DNA of 64,000 nucleotides from an uncultured Celeribacter sp. (GTDB lineage: Bacteria > Pseudomonadota > Alphaproteobacteria > Rhodobacterales > Rhodobacteraceae): positions 3,522,501 through 3,586,500 of the forward strand of contig NZ_OY780935.1 of the NCBI RefSeq assembly GCF_963675965.1. The letters run 5' to 3'. The notes under the pieces were generated by a model, which made no database searches, was not told the origin of the DNA, and was given only the letters and a program-made list of their open reading frames with translations. Position 1 is the stretch's first letter. The number at the start of each line of letters is the position of its first letter. Of the stretch, positions 51,513 to 59,300 are shown piece by piece. The translations under genes and the position numbers were made by a program.

Positions 51513-52529
51513 TTATTCGCCCAGAAGTTCTTTCTTTTTCTCAAGCGCCACACCGGTGTTGGAGAACTCCGTGGTGAAGGCGGTCGAGACGTCCAGCCCC
51601 TCGGGCACAACGCCAGCTGTGACCATCTTTTCATAGAATTCTTCGATGACCTCTGGGTCCATTGCGCCGATGCCATGCTCCAGCGAATAGCCGCTGTCGA
51701 CGATACCGTACTCCTTGAGCTGGGAGATCGAGAAGGCGATCTGCTCGTCGCTCATGTCAGCATTGGCGGCCTGGATCATCTCGTTGGCCGGAGCCGGATC
51801 GCCATAGAGGTAGTCGGCCCAGCCGATGGAGGACGCGTCAACGAAACACTGCACCACTTCGGGGGTTTCTTCGATGGTGCTGTCCATGGTTTCAACAAGG
51901 GTCGCATAGGTTGAGAAACCGTCATCGCCCAGAACCCAGATATCGGGCTTGAAGCCGCCTTCGCGCTCAACGGCGAAAGGCTCAGAGGTGATGTAGCCCT
52001 GCTGTGCGGACATCTCGTCGGCGATGAAGGGGGCGGGGTTGAACGTGTAGGGGACACGCTTGCCAGCATCAAAACCGAAGGTGGTGATCATCCACTGATA
52101 ATAGGACTGGAAGCCCGCATCGCCGAGGATCATCTTGGAGACGTTCTTGAGATCTTCGAAAGAGGAGAACTTGCCCGGGTGGGTCATCAGAACTTGCGGC
52201 TCTTTCTGGAAGTGAGCGGCAACAACTTTGACCGGGATGCCCTGATCAATGGAGTTGAACGGCAGCAGCAGGTTGCCGGCCATGTTGAAGTCGATCTTAC
52301 CGGCCATCAGCATGGCGCGGTTGTTCACCTGCGGGCCCCCGGGGACAATTTCGACGTCAATGCCGCAATCATTGTAGTAGCCTTTGGCGACAGCTTGGTA
52401 GTAGCCGCCGTGTTCAGCCTGGGGCAGCCAGTTGGTGCCGAATTTGACCGGGGTCAGGTCGGCTGCCATTGCGGCCGTGGAAGTGGTCGCGGCAAGGACA
52501 AGCCCCGCGAGAACGCGTGTCGTGATCAT
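51513..52529 (-). CDS. ABC transporter substrate-binding protein, ThiY/NMT1 family
   Basis: A 338-residue periplasmic protein. A Sec signal ends near residue 22 (STAAMAADL). KFGTNWLPQAEHGGYYQAVA, IEIVPGGPQ-type VEIVPGGPQVNNRAMLMAGK and FNMAGNLLLPF are the NMT1/THI5 pattern, as in the thiamine-precursor binder ThiY and the pyrimidine binders of alphaproteobacteria. The ligand is therefore probably a pyrimidine or similar small ring. It is the first gene of the nine-gene operon, behind a putative minus-strand promoter in a 252-bp gap shared with the divergent RidA gene. Confidence 0.9.
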   Translation of the reverse strand: MITTRVLAGLVLAATTSTAAMAADLTPVKFGTNWLPQAEHGGYYQAVAKGYYNDCGIDVEIVPGGPQVNNRAMLMAGKIDFNMAGNLLLPFNSIDQGIPVKVVAAHFQKEPQVLMTHPGKFSSFEDLKNVSKMILGDAGFQSYYQWMITTFGFDAGKRVPYTFNPAPFIADEMSAQQGYITSEPFAVEREGGFKPDIWVLGDDGFSTYATLVETMDSTIEETPEVVQCFVDASSIGWADYLYGDPAPANEMIQAANADMSDEQIAFSISQLKEYGIVDSGYSLEHGIGAMDPEVIEEFYEKMVTAGVVPEGLDVSTAFTTEFSNTGVALEKKKELLGE

Positions 52530-52637
52530 GTAAATTCTCCGTGGGTGAAATTCCGGAGACCACCCTAACTAAATACGACGGGGGGAATGGTAGGGGGAGT
52601 GGCAAGGTTTCTGGGGAGAATGCGAAAAAGATTAAAA

Positions 52638-52666
52638 AGTATGCATAATAATTTACGGTTGGTCAA
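52638..52666 (-). promoter_or_regulatory. Putative promoter of the nine-gene catabolic operon
   Basis: On the minus strand TTGACC (52666-52661), 17 bases and CATACT (52643-52638) form a plausible sigma-70 promoter about 110 bp before the binding-protein start. The surrounding stretch is unusually AT-rich for this window. Confidence 0.4.
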
Positions 52667-52700
52667 TTTTGTGGCGCAGGATATGTTTTTTGGATGCGCC

Positions 52701-52712
52701 ATTGTACACAAT
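52701..52712. promoter_or_regulatory. Inverted repeat ATTGT-AC-ACAAT between operon and ridA
   Basis: The palindrome sits in the divergent gap, 35 bp upstream of the putative operon promoter and 70 bp before the RidA start. Its form is like GntR/FadR-type operators (TTGT-N2-ACAA). No regulator gene is encoded in the neighbourhood, so the factor must be elsewhere. Confidence 0.4.
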
Positions 52713-52781
52713 CCGGGCGTTTCCTGTGGTGATCTGTCATGGAATCCGGGGTAAACGAATCTAGAATCCGGACCGAGATCG

Positions 52782-53177
52782 ATGAAAAAATCCCTGACCC
52801 CCACGAGCATCGCCGCGCCCTTTGGCGCCTATTCGCACGGCATCGACAGCGGCCCGGCCAGCCGGGTGATCGTGACCTCTGGACAGCTGGGGTTGGCTCC
52901 CGACGGAAGCTGCCCGGAAGGTGTGAAAGCTCAAGCAGAACAGTGCTTTTCCAATATTGACGCGATTCTCAAAGAGGCCGGTGCGACGCGCAGTGACGTG
53001 GTGCGCATTGCCGGTTTCGTCACCCGTCGTGAAGACTTTGGCCCCTATATGGAGGTGCGAGATGCCTGGCTGTCGGAGGTGGCCGTCAAGCCCGCGTCAA
53101 CCCTGATCATCGTCACGGGGTTTACCCGTGAAGAGTTCAAGGTGGAGGTCGAAGTGACCGCCGTGTCCTCCAAGTGA
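52782..53177 (+). CDS. RidA/YjgF-family protein lacking the canonical arginine
   Basis: A 131-residue member of the Rid superfamily, related to enamine/imine deaminase RidA and to RutC of the uracil pathway. The opening PFGAYSHGIDSG and SGQLGLAPDG and the end FKVEVEVTAV are typical. Where RidA has the catalytic arginine (usually in a block like ARSCVEV) this protein reads PASTLIIV, so the position is Ser and simple imine hydrolase activity is doubtful. The divergent placement opposite the catabolic operon suggests a role in handling an unstable intermediate, as RutC does. Confidence 0.88.
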   Translation: MKKSLTPTSIAAPFGAYSHGIDSGPASRVIVTSGQLGLAPDGSCPEGVKAQAEQCFSNIDAILKEAGATRSDVVRIAGFVTRREDFGPYMEVRDAWLSEVAVKPASTLIIVTGFTREEFKVEVEVTAVSSK

Positions 53178-53196
53178 ATATATCTGTCTATTTTGG

Positions 53197-54168
53197 TTAA
53201 TTTTTGGGCGTGATTGCCTTCATTGGGTTGGCAAACGGGGGTGACCAGGCCCGTTTGCCGGACCGATCGATGATCGTGACCCGCAACCAAGGGCTCTGTG
53301 CCATGCCAAAGAGCGACAGTTGTGCTGAGGTCTGGCTGTCGCCATAACTGCCGCTTGTCGTGCAGCCCTGGCCCTGAACCACGATGGCCTGAACCGCTGA
53401 ACAGCTGACCTGCAGCGCGTCGTCATTCAGGCGGATGTCATGGAACTCCGGCCCCTGAGAGCTGTAAAATGCCCCGGCCTTGAGCGCGTCAAGAAGCGCC
53501 TCGGGACAAAGTGTTTCTGCCTTGACCATGACCCAGCCGCCAAAGGCGTCGGGCCCGTGGAAATGCGCGTCATCCGTGGCCACCAGCGTCAGGTGGCGCC
53601 CCTCGGACAGCAGCAGATCGGCGCAGGCCATGCCTTCACCACGATCGCAGCCCACCGCGCTGGCGTGGTTGTAGATTTCCACCGCATGTGCCGCGTCGAT
53701 GGAGCGCGCATCGGCCTGGCTCAGCCCTGACCAATGGGGATGGGCGATGGTGACAAAGGCCCCGGCGGCGCGGGCGCGCCGGGCCAGTTCCGGACCGGTT
53801 TCCTGATCTGCGACGGGCGCAAATCCCGGACTGTTCGAGGCGGCGAAATCGGCGGGCAGTCCGACGGCCAGAATGTGCCAGAGTTCCCCGCTCTCCATCG
53901 CGCCTGAATGCAATTCCGCACCGGGGATTGTGGTGAACGCGTTATCCTGAAAGGCCCGGGTGTCTGTGATCGGGTAGTCATAGAGGCCAACGAAATGATC
54001 CGTCAGCGAGATAAAGTCATATCCCTGCGCCTTGTATCGGCGGCAGACCTCTTCTGGCGACAAGGCGCCATCGGAGCGGGTCGAATGGCAATGCAGATTG
54101 CCGCGGTAAAACCGACCGGGCCGGGTGAAGGCAGGTAAAGTCGCAGGGAAGGTCGCGGGGAAAGTCAC
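53197..54168 (-). CDS. PHP-domain metal-dependent phosphoesterase (CehA/McbA type)
   Basis: A 323-residue protein. RGNLHCHSTRSDGALSPEEV and FISLTDHFVGLYDYP are the first PHP metal motifs, AHPHWSG and ATDDAHFHGPDAFGG the later ones, so a trinuclear site is probable. It would hydrolyse a phosphoester or a similar ester in the cytoplasm; no signal peptide is seen. The C-terminal 80 residues form a beta-rich extension. The start is a GTG at 54168 with AAGGAG seven bases upstream. It converges on the ridA gene, from which it is separated by 19 bp, without an evident terminator. Confidence 0.86.
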   Translation of the reverse strand: MTFPATFPATLPAFTRPGRFYRGNLHCHSTRSDGALSPEEVCRRYKAQGYDFISLTDHFVGLYDYPITDTRAFQDNAFTTIPGAELHSGAMESGELWHILAVGLPADFAASNSPGFAPVADQETGPELARRARAAGAFVTIAHPHWSGLSQADARSIDAAHAVEIYNHASAVGCDRGEGMACADLLLSEGRHLTLVATDDAHFHGPDAFGGWVMVKAETLCPEALLDALKAGAFYSSQGPEFHDIRLNDDALQVSCSAVQAIVVQGQGCTTSGSYGDSQTSAQLSLFGMAQSPWLRVTIIDRSGKRAWSPPFANPMKAITPKN

Positions 54169-54254
54169 TTGGGGCTCCTTTTGGGGTCGCCCGTCCTATA
54201 GGATGCCCATGCGTAGGTTCTGTGACAAATGGTCGAAAACTGTGCTGTTGTGAC

Positions 54255-54893
54255 CTAGATCGCGGCTTTGATGCCGAGAGCTTTCAGAAGCGGTTTCCAC
54301 TGTTCCTTGATCGGGGTGAACCGCGCCTGTTTCTGGTCGAAAATGCTCAGACCTTCGCGGGCGAGATCGACATAGGCGGCGCGCTCGGAAATCAGCGTGA
54401 CCAGATCCTGCCCGTTGGCCTGCAGAAACTCCCGCAGCAGCCGCGCATCCTTGCGTCGCGGATCAATCCGGGACCCGATCGGCAGAATGGTGATCTTGTC
54501 CTTGCGCACACGTTTGATGTCGCGCAGTGATTTCAGAAAACCCTTGATCGCCAGTTCGTCGAACATCGAGGCCATCACTGGTGCGATCAGATAATCGGCC
54601 CCCTTCATCAGGGTTTGCGCCTCATCGGCCTCAAGACCCGCGCCTGAGTCAATCACCAGCCATTCGGTTTTCTTGGGCACCGAGGGGCGCTTGTCGGGAT
54701 TGGACCAGTCCAGAACCGGAATATGCGCGGCATAGGCCGAGCGTCGCTTGCCCCACATGCGTGCGGATTGCTGCGGGTCGGCATCGGCAAGGGCGACGCG
54801 GTGTCCGGCCGATTTTAGCGCGGTTGCAAGGGTGATGGCCGTCATCGTTTTCCCGGCTCCACCTTTGCTGTTGGCGACGAGAAGAGTTTTCAC
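54255..54893 (-). CDS. ParA-family ATPase (orphan, small)
   Basis: A 212-residue ATPase of the deviant Walker A group: NSKGGAGKTMTAITLATAL with Lys10 and Lys15, Walker A' DADPQQSA, and LVIDSGAGLEADEA as Walker B. Such proteins position plasmids, chromosomes or protein clusters. It is shorter than chromosomal ParA and lacks a DNA-binding N-terminus. It starts with GTG overlapping, as GTGA, the stop of a 56-residue ribbon-helix-helix gene, which has AAAGGAG before the junction. The pair resembles plasmid-type ParA plus small DNA-binding partner cassettes. No parS-like repeats were seen. Confidence 0.88.
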   Translation of the reverse strand: MKTLLVANSKGGAGKTMTAITLATALKSAGHRVALADADPQQSARMWGKRRSAYAAHIPVLDWSNPDKRPSVPKKTEWLVIDSGAGLEADEAQTLMKGADYLIAPVMASMFDELAIKGFLKSLRDIKRVRKDKITILPIGSRIDPRRKDARLLREFLQANGQDLVTLISERAAYVDLAREGLSIFDQKQARFTPIKEQWKPLLKALGIKAAI

Positions 54894-55060
54894 GATGACG
54901 CTCCTTTCTTTGAGTTCTTTTTGATGAATTTGCGGATATGGTCGCGCAATTCGCGCGACGCCGAGGTGTCCAGACGATCGCAGAGCGCTACAAATGCGTC
55001 GCGATCTTCTTTCGGAAGGCGAATGATCAGGCTGCTGTCTTTTTTGTTTTTGGCGGGCAT
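54890..55060 (-). CDS. Small ribbon-helix-helix (CopG-like) DNA-binding protein
   Basis: A 56-residue protein read from ATG 55060. The beta-strand SSLIIRLPKEDRDAFVALC and the following DTSASRELRDHIRKF match the ribbon-helix-helix fold, with a basic lysine-rich start and end. It lies directly upstream of, and overlaps, the ParA-like gene. Such partners bind operator or centromere DNA and often repress their own promoter; a GTATATAC palindrome overlaps the likely -10 here. The gene is short and easily missed. Confidence 0.82.
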   Translation of the reverse strand: MPAKNKKDSSLIIRLPKEDRDAFVALCDRLDTSASRELRDHIRKFIKKNSKKGASS

Positions 55061-55084
55061 TGGCTGTCTCTGAGATGAATAAAT

Positions 55085-55113
55085 TTTGTATATACGTTTT
55101 GGGGCAGGGTCAA
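55085..55113 (-). promoter_or_regulatory. Putative promoter and operator of the RHH-parA pair
   Basis: On the minus strand TTGACC (55113-55108), 17 bases and TACAAA (55090-55085). The perfect palindrome GTATATAC (55088-55095) overlaps the -10, as expected for autorepression by the ribbon-helix-helix protein. Confidence 0.45.
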
Positions 55114-55330
55114 GACGTCCCTGGCGGGTTTCCCTAAGTTTTCTTACTGTTTGGAGCTTTCGCCGCGAAATGATGTGCCGCGGTTTCAGAGGTTTTGCGA
55201 TTTTTCACAGTGCGGTTCGCGCCCTTCTCCGTTTTCCATGTGCTGTGCTTTCGCCTATCAACAGGGCAAAGCGTGTCGAGCCTGTGCCATCGTGTGCCGT
55301 CGCGCGCCATACTCAGAAAGGATGTCCAAC

Positions 55331-56284
55331 ATGACCGCACCTGTAATCCTCATGTCCTGCCCGTATTTTCTGGAAACGGAAGCGGCACAGATTGCAGAGA
55401 TTGCGTCCTCGATCACCGTGGCCAGTCCCGAAGACCGCGCGGCGCTTCCCGCTGACATCCGTGAAGGCATCACAGCCTTTGCCAACAAGGGCCATGATGT
55501 GATCGACGGGGCGCAGATGGATCTGTTTCCCAACCTCAAGGTGATTGCCCAGTTCGGGGTCGGCTATGACAAGATTGACGTGGCCGCGGCGACAGCGCGC
55601 GGCATCAAGGTGACCAATACGCCGGATGTGTTGAACGAAGACGTGGCCGATCTGGCGCTGGCGATGATGCTGGGCTGGTCGCGCGAGATCATCGCGGGTG
55701 ACGCCTGGGTGCGTGATGGCACATGGGCCGGGGGGCAGGAATTGCCGCTCAATCGCAAGATGTCCGGGGCGACCGTCGGGATCGCGGGCATGGGCCGCAT
55801 CGGGCGCGCCATTGCGGACCGTTGTGCGGGGTTTGGTATGCAGGTGCACTACACCTCGCGCAGTGAAAAGGAGACCCCTGAAGGCTGGGTCTATCATGGT
55901 GAGGATGTGACCGCGCTGGCGGCGGCCGTTGAGTGGCTGGTCGTGGCGGTGGTCGGGGGGGAATACACCCGCGGCTATGTGTCGAAAGCAGCGATCAATG
56001 CGCTGGGGCCGCGCGGCGTGGTGATCAACATCGCACGCGGGACCTGCATCGATGAAGAGGCGATGATTGCAGCGTTGGAAGAGCGCCGCATCGCGGGGGC
56101 GGGGCTGGATGTGTTCTACAACGAACCGCATGTCGACCCGCGCCTGATTGCGTTGGACAACGTGCTGCTGCAACCGCATCAGGCCTCTGCGACGGTCGAA
56201 ACGCGTCAGGCAATGCTGGACCTGCAATGCGACAATCTTCGCGCCCATGTTGCGGGCACGGCGCTGGTGACACCGGTGAACTGA
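55331..56284 (+). CDS. D-isomer-specific 2-hydroxyacid dehydrogenase
   Basis: A 317-residue NAD(P)-dependent enzyme, similar to hydroxypyruvate/glyoxylate reductases. The Rossmann loop is VGIAGMGRIGRAIADRCAGF. The catalytic Arg is in NIARGTCIDE, the Glu in GLDVFYNEPHVDP and the His in LLQPHQASATVETRQ. FGVGYDKIDVAAATARGIKV is the substrate-side block. The ATG at 55331 has AAAGGA eight bases before it; 55322 (MSNM) is in frame three residues earlier, and the frame is open to 55151. It is a single gene ended by two hairpins. Confidence 0.92.
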   Translation: MTAPVILMSCPYFLETEAAQIAEIASSITVASPEDRAALPADIREGITAFANKGHDVIDGAQMDLFPNLKVIAQFGVGYDKIDVAAATARGIKVTNTPDVLNEDVADLALAMMLGWSREIIAGDAWVRDGTWAGGQELPLNRKMSGATVGIAGMGRIGRAIADRCAGFGMQVHYTSRSEKETPEGWVYHGEDVTALAAAVEWLVVAVVGGEYTRGYVSKAAINALGPRGVVINIARGTCIDEEAMIAALEERRIAGAGLDVFYNEPHVDPRLIALDNVLLQPHQASATVETRQAMLDLQCDNLRAHVAGTALVTPVN

Positions 56285-56301
56285 CGGGGTCTCAAGTCGC
56301 G

Positions 56302-56324
56302 CCAGCCGTCAGCCTGACGGCTGG
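56302..56324. repeat. Perfect 11-bp inverted repeat with one-base centre
   Basis: CCAGCCGTCAG-C-CTGACGGCTGG lies 18 bp past the dehydrogenase stop and just before a normal terminator. As RNA it would form a tight stem with a strained loop; as DNA it could be a protein-binding dyad. Confidence 0.7.
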
Positions 56325-56332
56325 AATGATAT

Positions 56333-56367
56333 GCGACACCGGAGAAAATCCGGTGTCGCTTTCGTTT
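56333..56367. terminator. Terminator between 2-hydroxyacid dehydrogenase and nifJ
   Basis: GCGACACCGGA and TCCGGTGTCGC form an 11-bp stem around GAAAA, followed by TTTCGTTT. The genes on both sides converge here; nifJ ends 13 bp away. Confidence 0.85.
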
Positions 56368-56379
56368 CTCGCCTTCGTT

Positions 56380-59300
56380 TCAGAACGATCCCGTGCCCAT
56401 CACGCGGCTCGGGTCCGGGCCTTTTTCCATCTCCGCGAATTCCTCATAGGTGCGGTATTTGTCCAGAATGCCGCTCTGGGCCTGTTGCAGCAGGTCCTCG
56501 GCCTCTTCGGGGCGGCTGCGGGCCAGATTGCGATAGCGCAGCTCGCCATAGGCGTAATCCTTGAACGGCAGGCTGGGGCGCGGACTGTCGAGCATGAAGG
56601 GCGGCAGCCCCGTGCCATGGCGCGTGGGGTCGTAGCGCAGCAGCGGCCAATAGCCCGATTTCACGGCTTTGCTTTGCTGATCCAGCCCTTTCGACATGTC
56701 GATGCCATGGGCGATGCAATGGCTGTAGGCCAGAATGATCGACGGCCCGTCCCAAGCTTCGGCTTCGCGGAACGCCTGCAGGGTTTGCTGCGGGTTGGCC
56801 CCCAGCGCCACCTGAGCCACATAGACGTTGCCATAGGCGATGGCCTGCAGCGCCATGTCTTTGCGGTTCGTGCGCTTGCCTGCTGCGGCGAATTTGGCGA
56901 TGGCGCCCAGCGGCGTGGCTTTTGAGGCCTGCCCGCCGGTGTTGGAATAGACCTCGGTGTCCATCACCAGAACATTCACGTTGCGGCCCGAGGCCAGAAC
57001 GTGATCCAGCCCGCCATAGCCAATGTCATAGGCCCAACCATCGCCACCCACCAGCCAGACCGCGCGTTTGACCAGATGATCGCAGAGCGACAGAAGATGT
57101 TCGATGTCGGCGTCGTTTTCCGGCGTCCGGGACAGGGCGAGCAACCGGGTTTTCAGCAGGGCGACCCGTTCACGTTGGGTGCGAATTTCGCTTTCCCGGA
57201 CTTGCGGTGCACTCAGGATTTCATCGACCAGCTCCGGACCCAGATCGGCGGCCAGCTTGCGCAGCAGATCTTGGGCGAGCGCGGTTTGCTTGTCGGCAGC
57301 CAGCCGGAAGCCAAGACCGAATTCGGCATTGTCTTCGAACAGGGAGTTCGCCCAGGCCGGTCCGCGACCTTCGGCGTTCACGGTCCAGGGCGTTACCGGG
57401 AGGTTGCCACCGTAGATCGACGAACAGCCGGTGGCGTTGGCAACCATCAGACGATCGCCGAAAAGCTGGCTGAGCAGTTTGACATAGGGCGTCTCGCCGC
57501 ATCCGGCACAGGCGCCGGGGAATTCGAACAGCGGTTCAAGGAACTGCACACCGCGCACATTGGCAAAGTCGACACGCGAGCGATCGTTGACCGGCAGGCG
57601 CTCAAAGAAGGCGATGTTCTCGCGTTCCTGTTCGGGCAGATCGCCTTTGGGGTGCAGGTTGATGGCCTTTTGCGTCGGATCGTCTTCCGAAATCGCCGGG
57701 CAGGCTTCGACACAGAGGCCGCAGCCGGTGCAGTCCTCGAGATAGAATTCCAGAGCGAATTCTGCATCCGGATAGCCACGGGCATTGACCGGCGCATGTT
57801 TGAAGTCCGCCGGTGCCTCCGCCAGCAGCTCTTCATCGAAGTATTTCGCGCGGATGACGGAATGCGGACAGACGAACGAACATTGCCCGCATTGTATGCA
57901 GTCCTCTGCGATCCAGACGGGCACATCTTCGGCCACGTTGCGTTTTTCCCATGCAGCGGTGCCCGAAGGGAAGGTGCCATCGACAGGCAGGGCCGACACC
58001 GGAATGTCGTCACCAATGCCGGCCATCATCCGGGCAGTGACATCGCGCACGAAGTCCGGCGCGTCATCGGGCACGGCATTGGGCCGTTCGATCAGGCTGC
58101 TCGGGGCGTCGGGCACGGCGATCTGATGCAGCCCCTTGAGTGCGCCATCGACCGCGGCAAAGTTCTTTTCGACAACCTCGCGGCCCTTCTTGAGATAGGT
58201 TTTCTCAATCGCCTGTTTGATCTTCGCGATGGCTTCCTCGCGTGGGAGCACGCCTGAGAGGGCAAAGAAACAGGTCTGAAGGATCGTATTGGTCCGCGCG
58301 CCAAGTCCCACCTCGCGCGCAGCACTTGAGGCGTCGATGACATAGAAGGTCAGCCCCTTTTCAATGATCGTCTGTTGCACCGAATAGGGCAGCCGATCCC
58401 ATGTTGCCTCGGGGCCGTAAGGGGAATTCAGCAGGAAGGTTGCGCCGGGTTTCGCCAGTTTCAGCACATCCATTTTCATCAGGAAATGGAACTGGTGGCA
58501 GGCGACGAAATTTGCTGAGGCGATCAGATAGGGCGCCGCGATCGGATGCGGGCCAAAGCGCAGATGGCTTTCGGTCACGGCGCCGGATTTATGGCTGTCG
58601 TAGACGAAATAGCCCTGGGCAAAGTGATCGGGTTCTGCGGCGATGATTTTGACCGAGTTCTTGTTGGCGCCCACGGTGCCGTCCGCGCCAAGGCCGTAAA
58701 AGACCGCGCGCACCATGTCCGGATCTTCGATGTCATACCCCGGATCGACCTTGAGCGAGGTGAAGGAGACATCGTCATTGATTCCGACGGTGAAATTGGT
58801 CTTCGGGTTGTCTTGTGTGAGGTTATCAAAGACCGCCTTGGCCTGCGCGGGGGTGAAATCCTTGGAGGAGAGGCCATAGCGCCCGCCGATCACGCGCGGC
58901 ATTCGGCCTCGTGCGCCGGTGGCGACGGCTTCGGCCAGTGCTGAAACGACATCGAGGTAGAGCGGTTCGCCAGTGGTCCCGGGTTCCTTGACGCGGTCGA
59001 GCACCGCGATTTTTTCCACGCTGTCGGGCAGCGCGGCAAATAGATGTTTGGTGGAAAATGGGCGGTAGAGCCGTACGGTGATCAGCCCGATCTTTTCGCC
59101 CTTGGCGACCAGATCGCGCACGGTCGCAGCAAGAACGTCGACGCCCGAGCCCATGGCGATCACCACCCGCGTCGCATCGGGGGCGCCGGTGTAATCGAAG
59201 GGTTTGTAGGAACGTCCTGTCATGGTGCCAAGCTTGGCCATTTCCTCGGCCACGATGTCCGGGACGGCCGCGTAGAAAGGATTGGCGGCTTCGCGGCTTT

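Noticed and set aside
44150..52529. Assignment of the nine-gene operon to creatinine or uracil (Rut) breakdown
   Set aside because: Creatinase, hydantoinase and RutA/RutB homologues are all missing, and a dioxygenase and flavin enzymes are not part of those routes.
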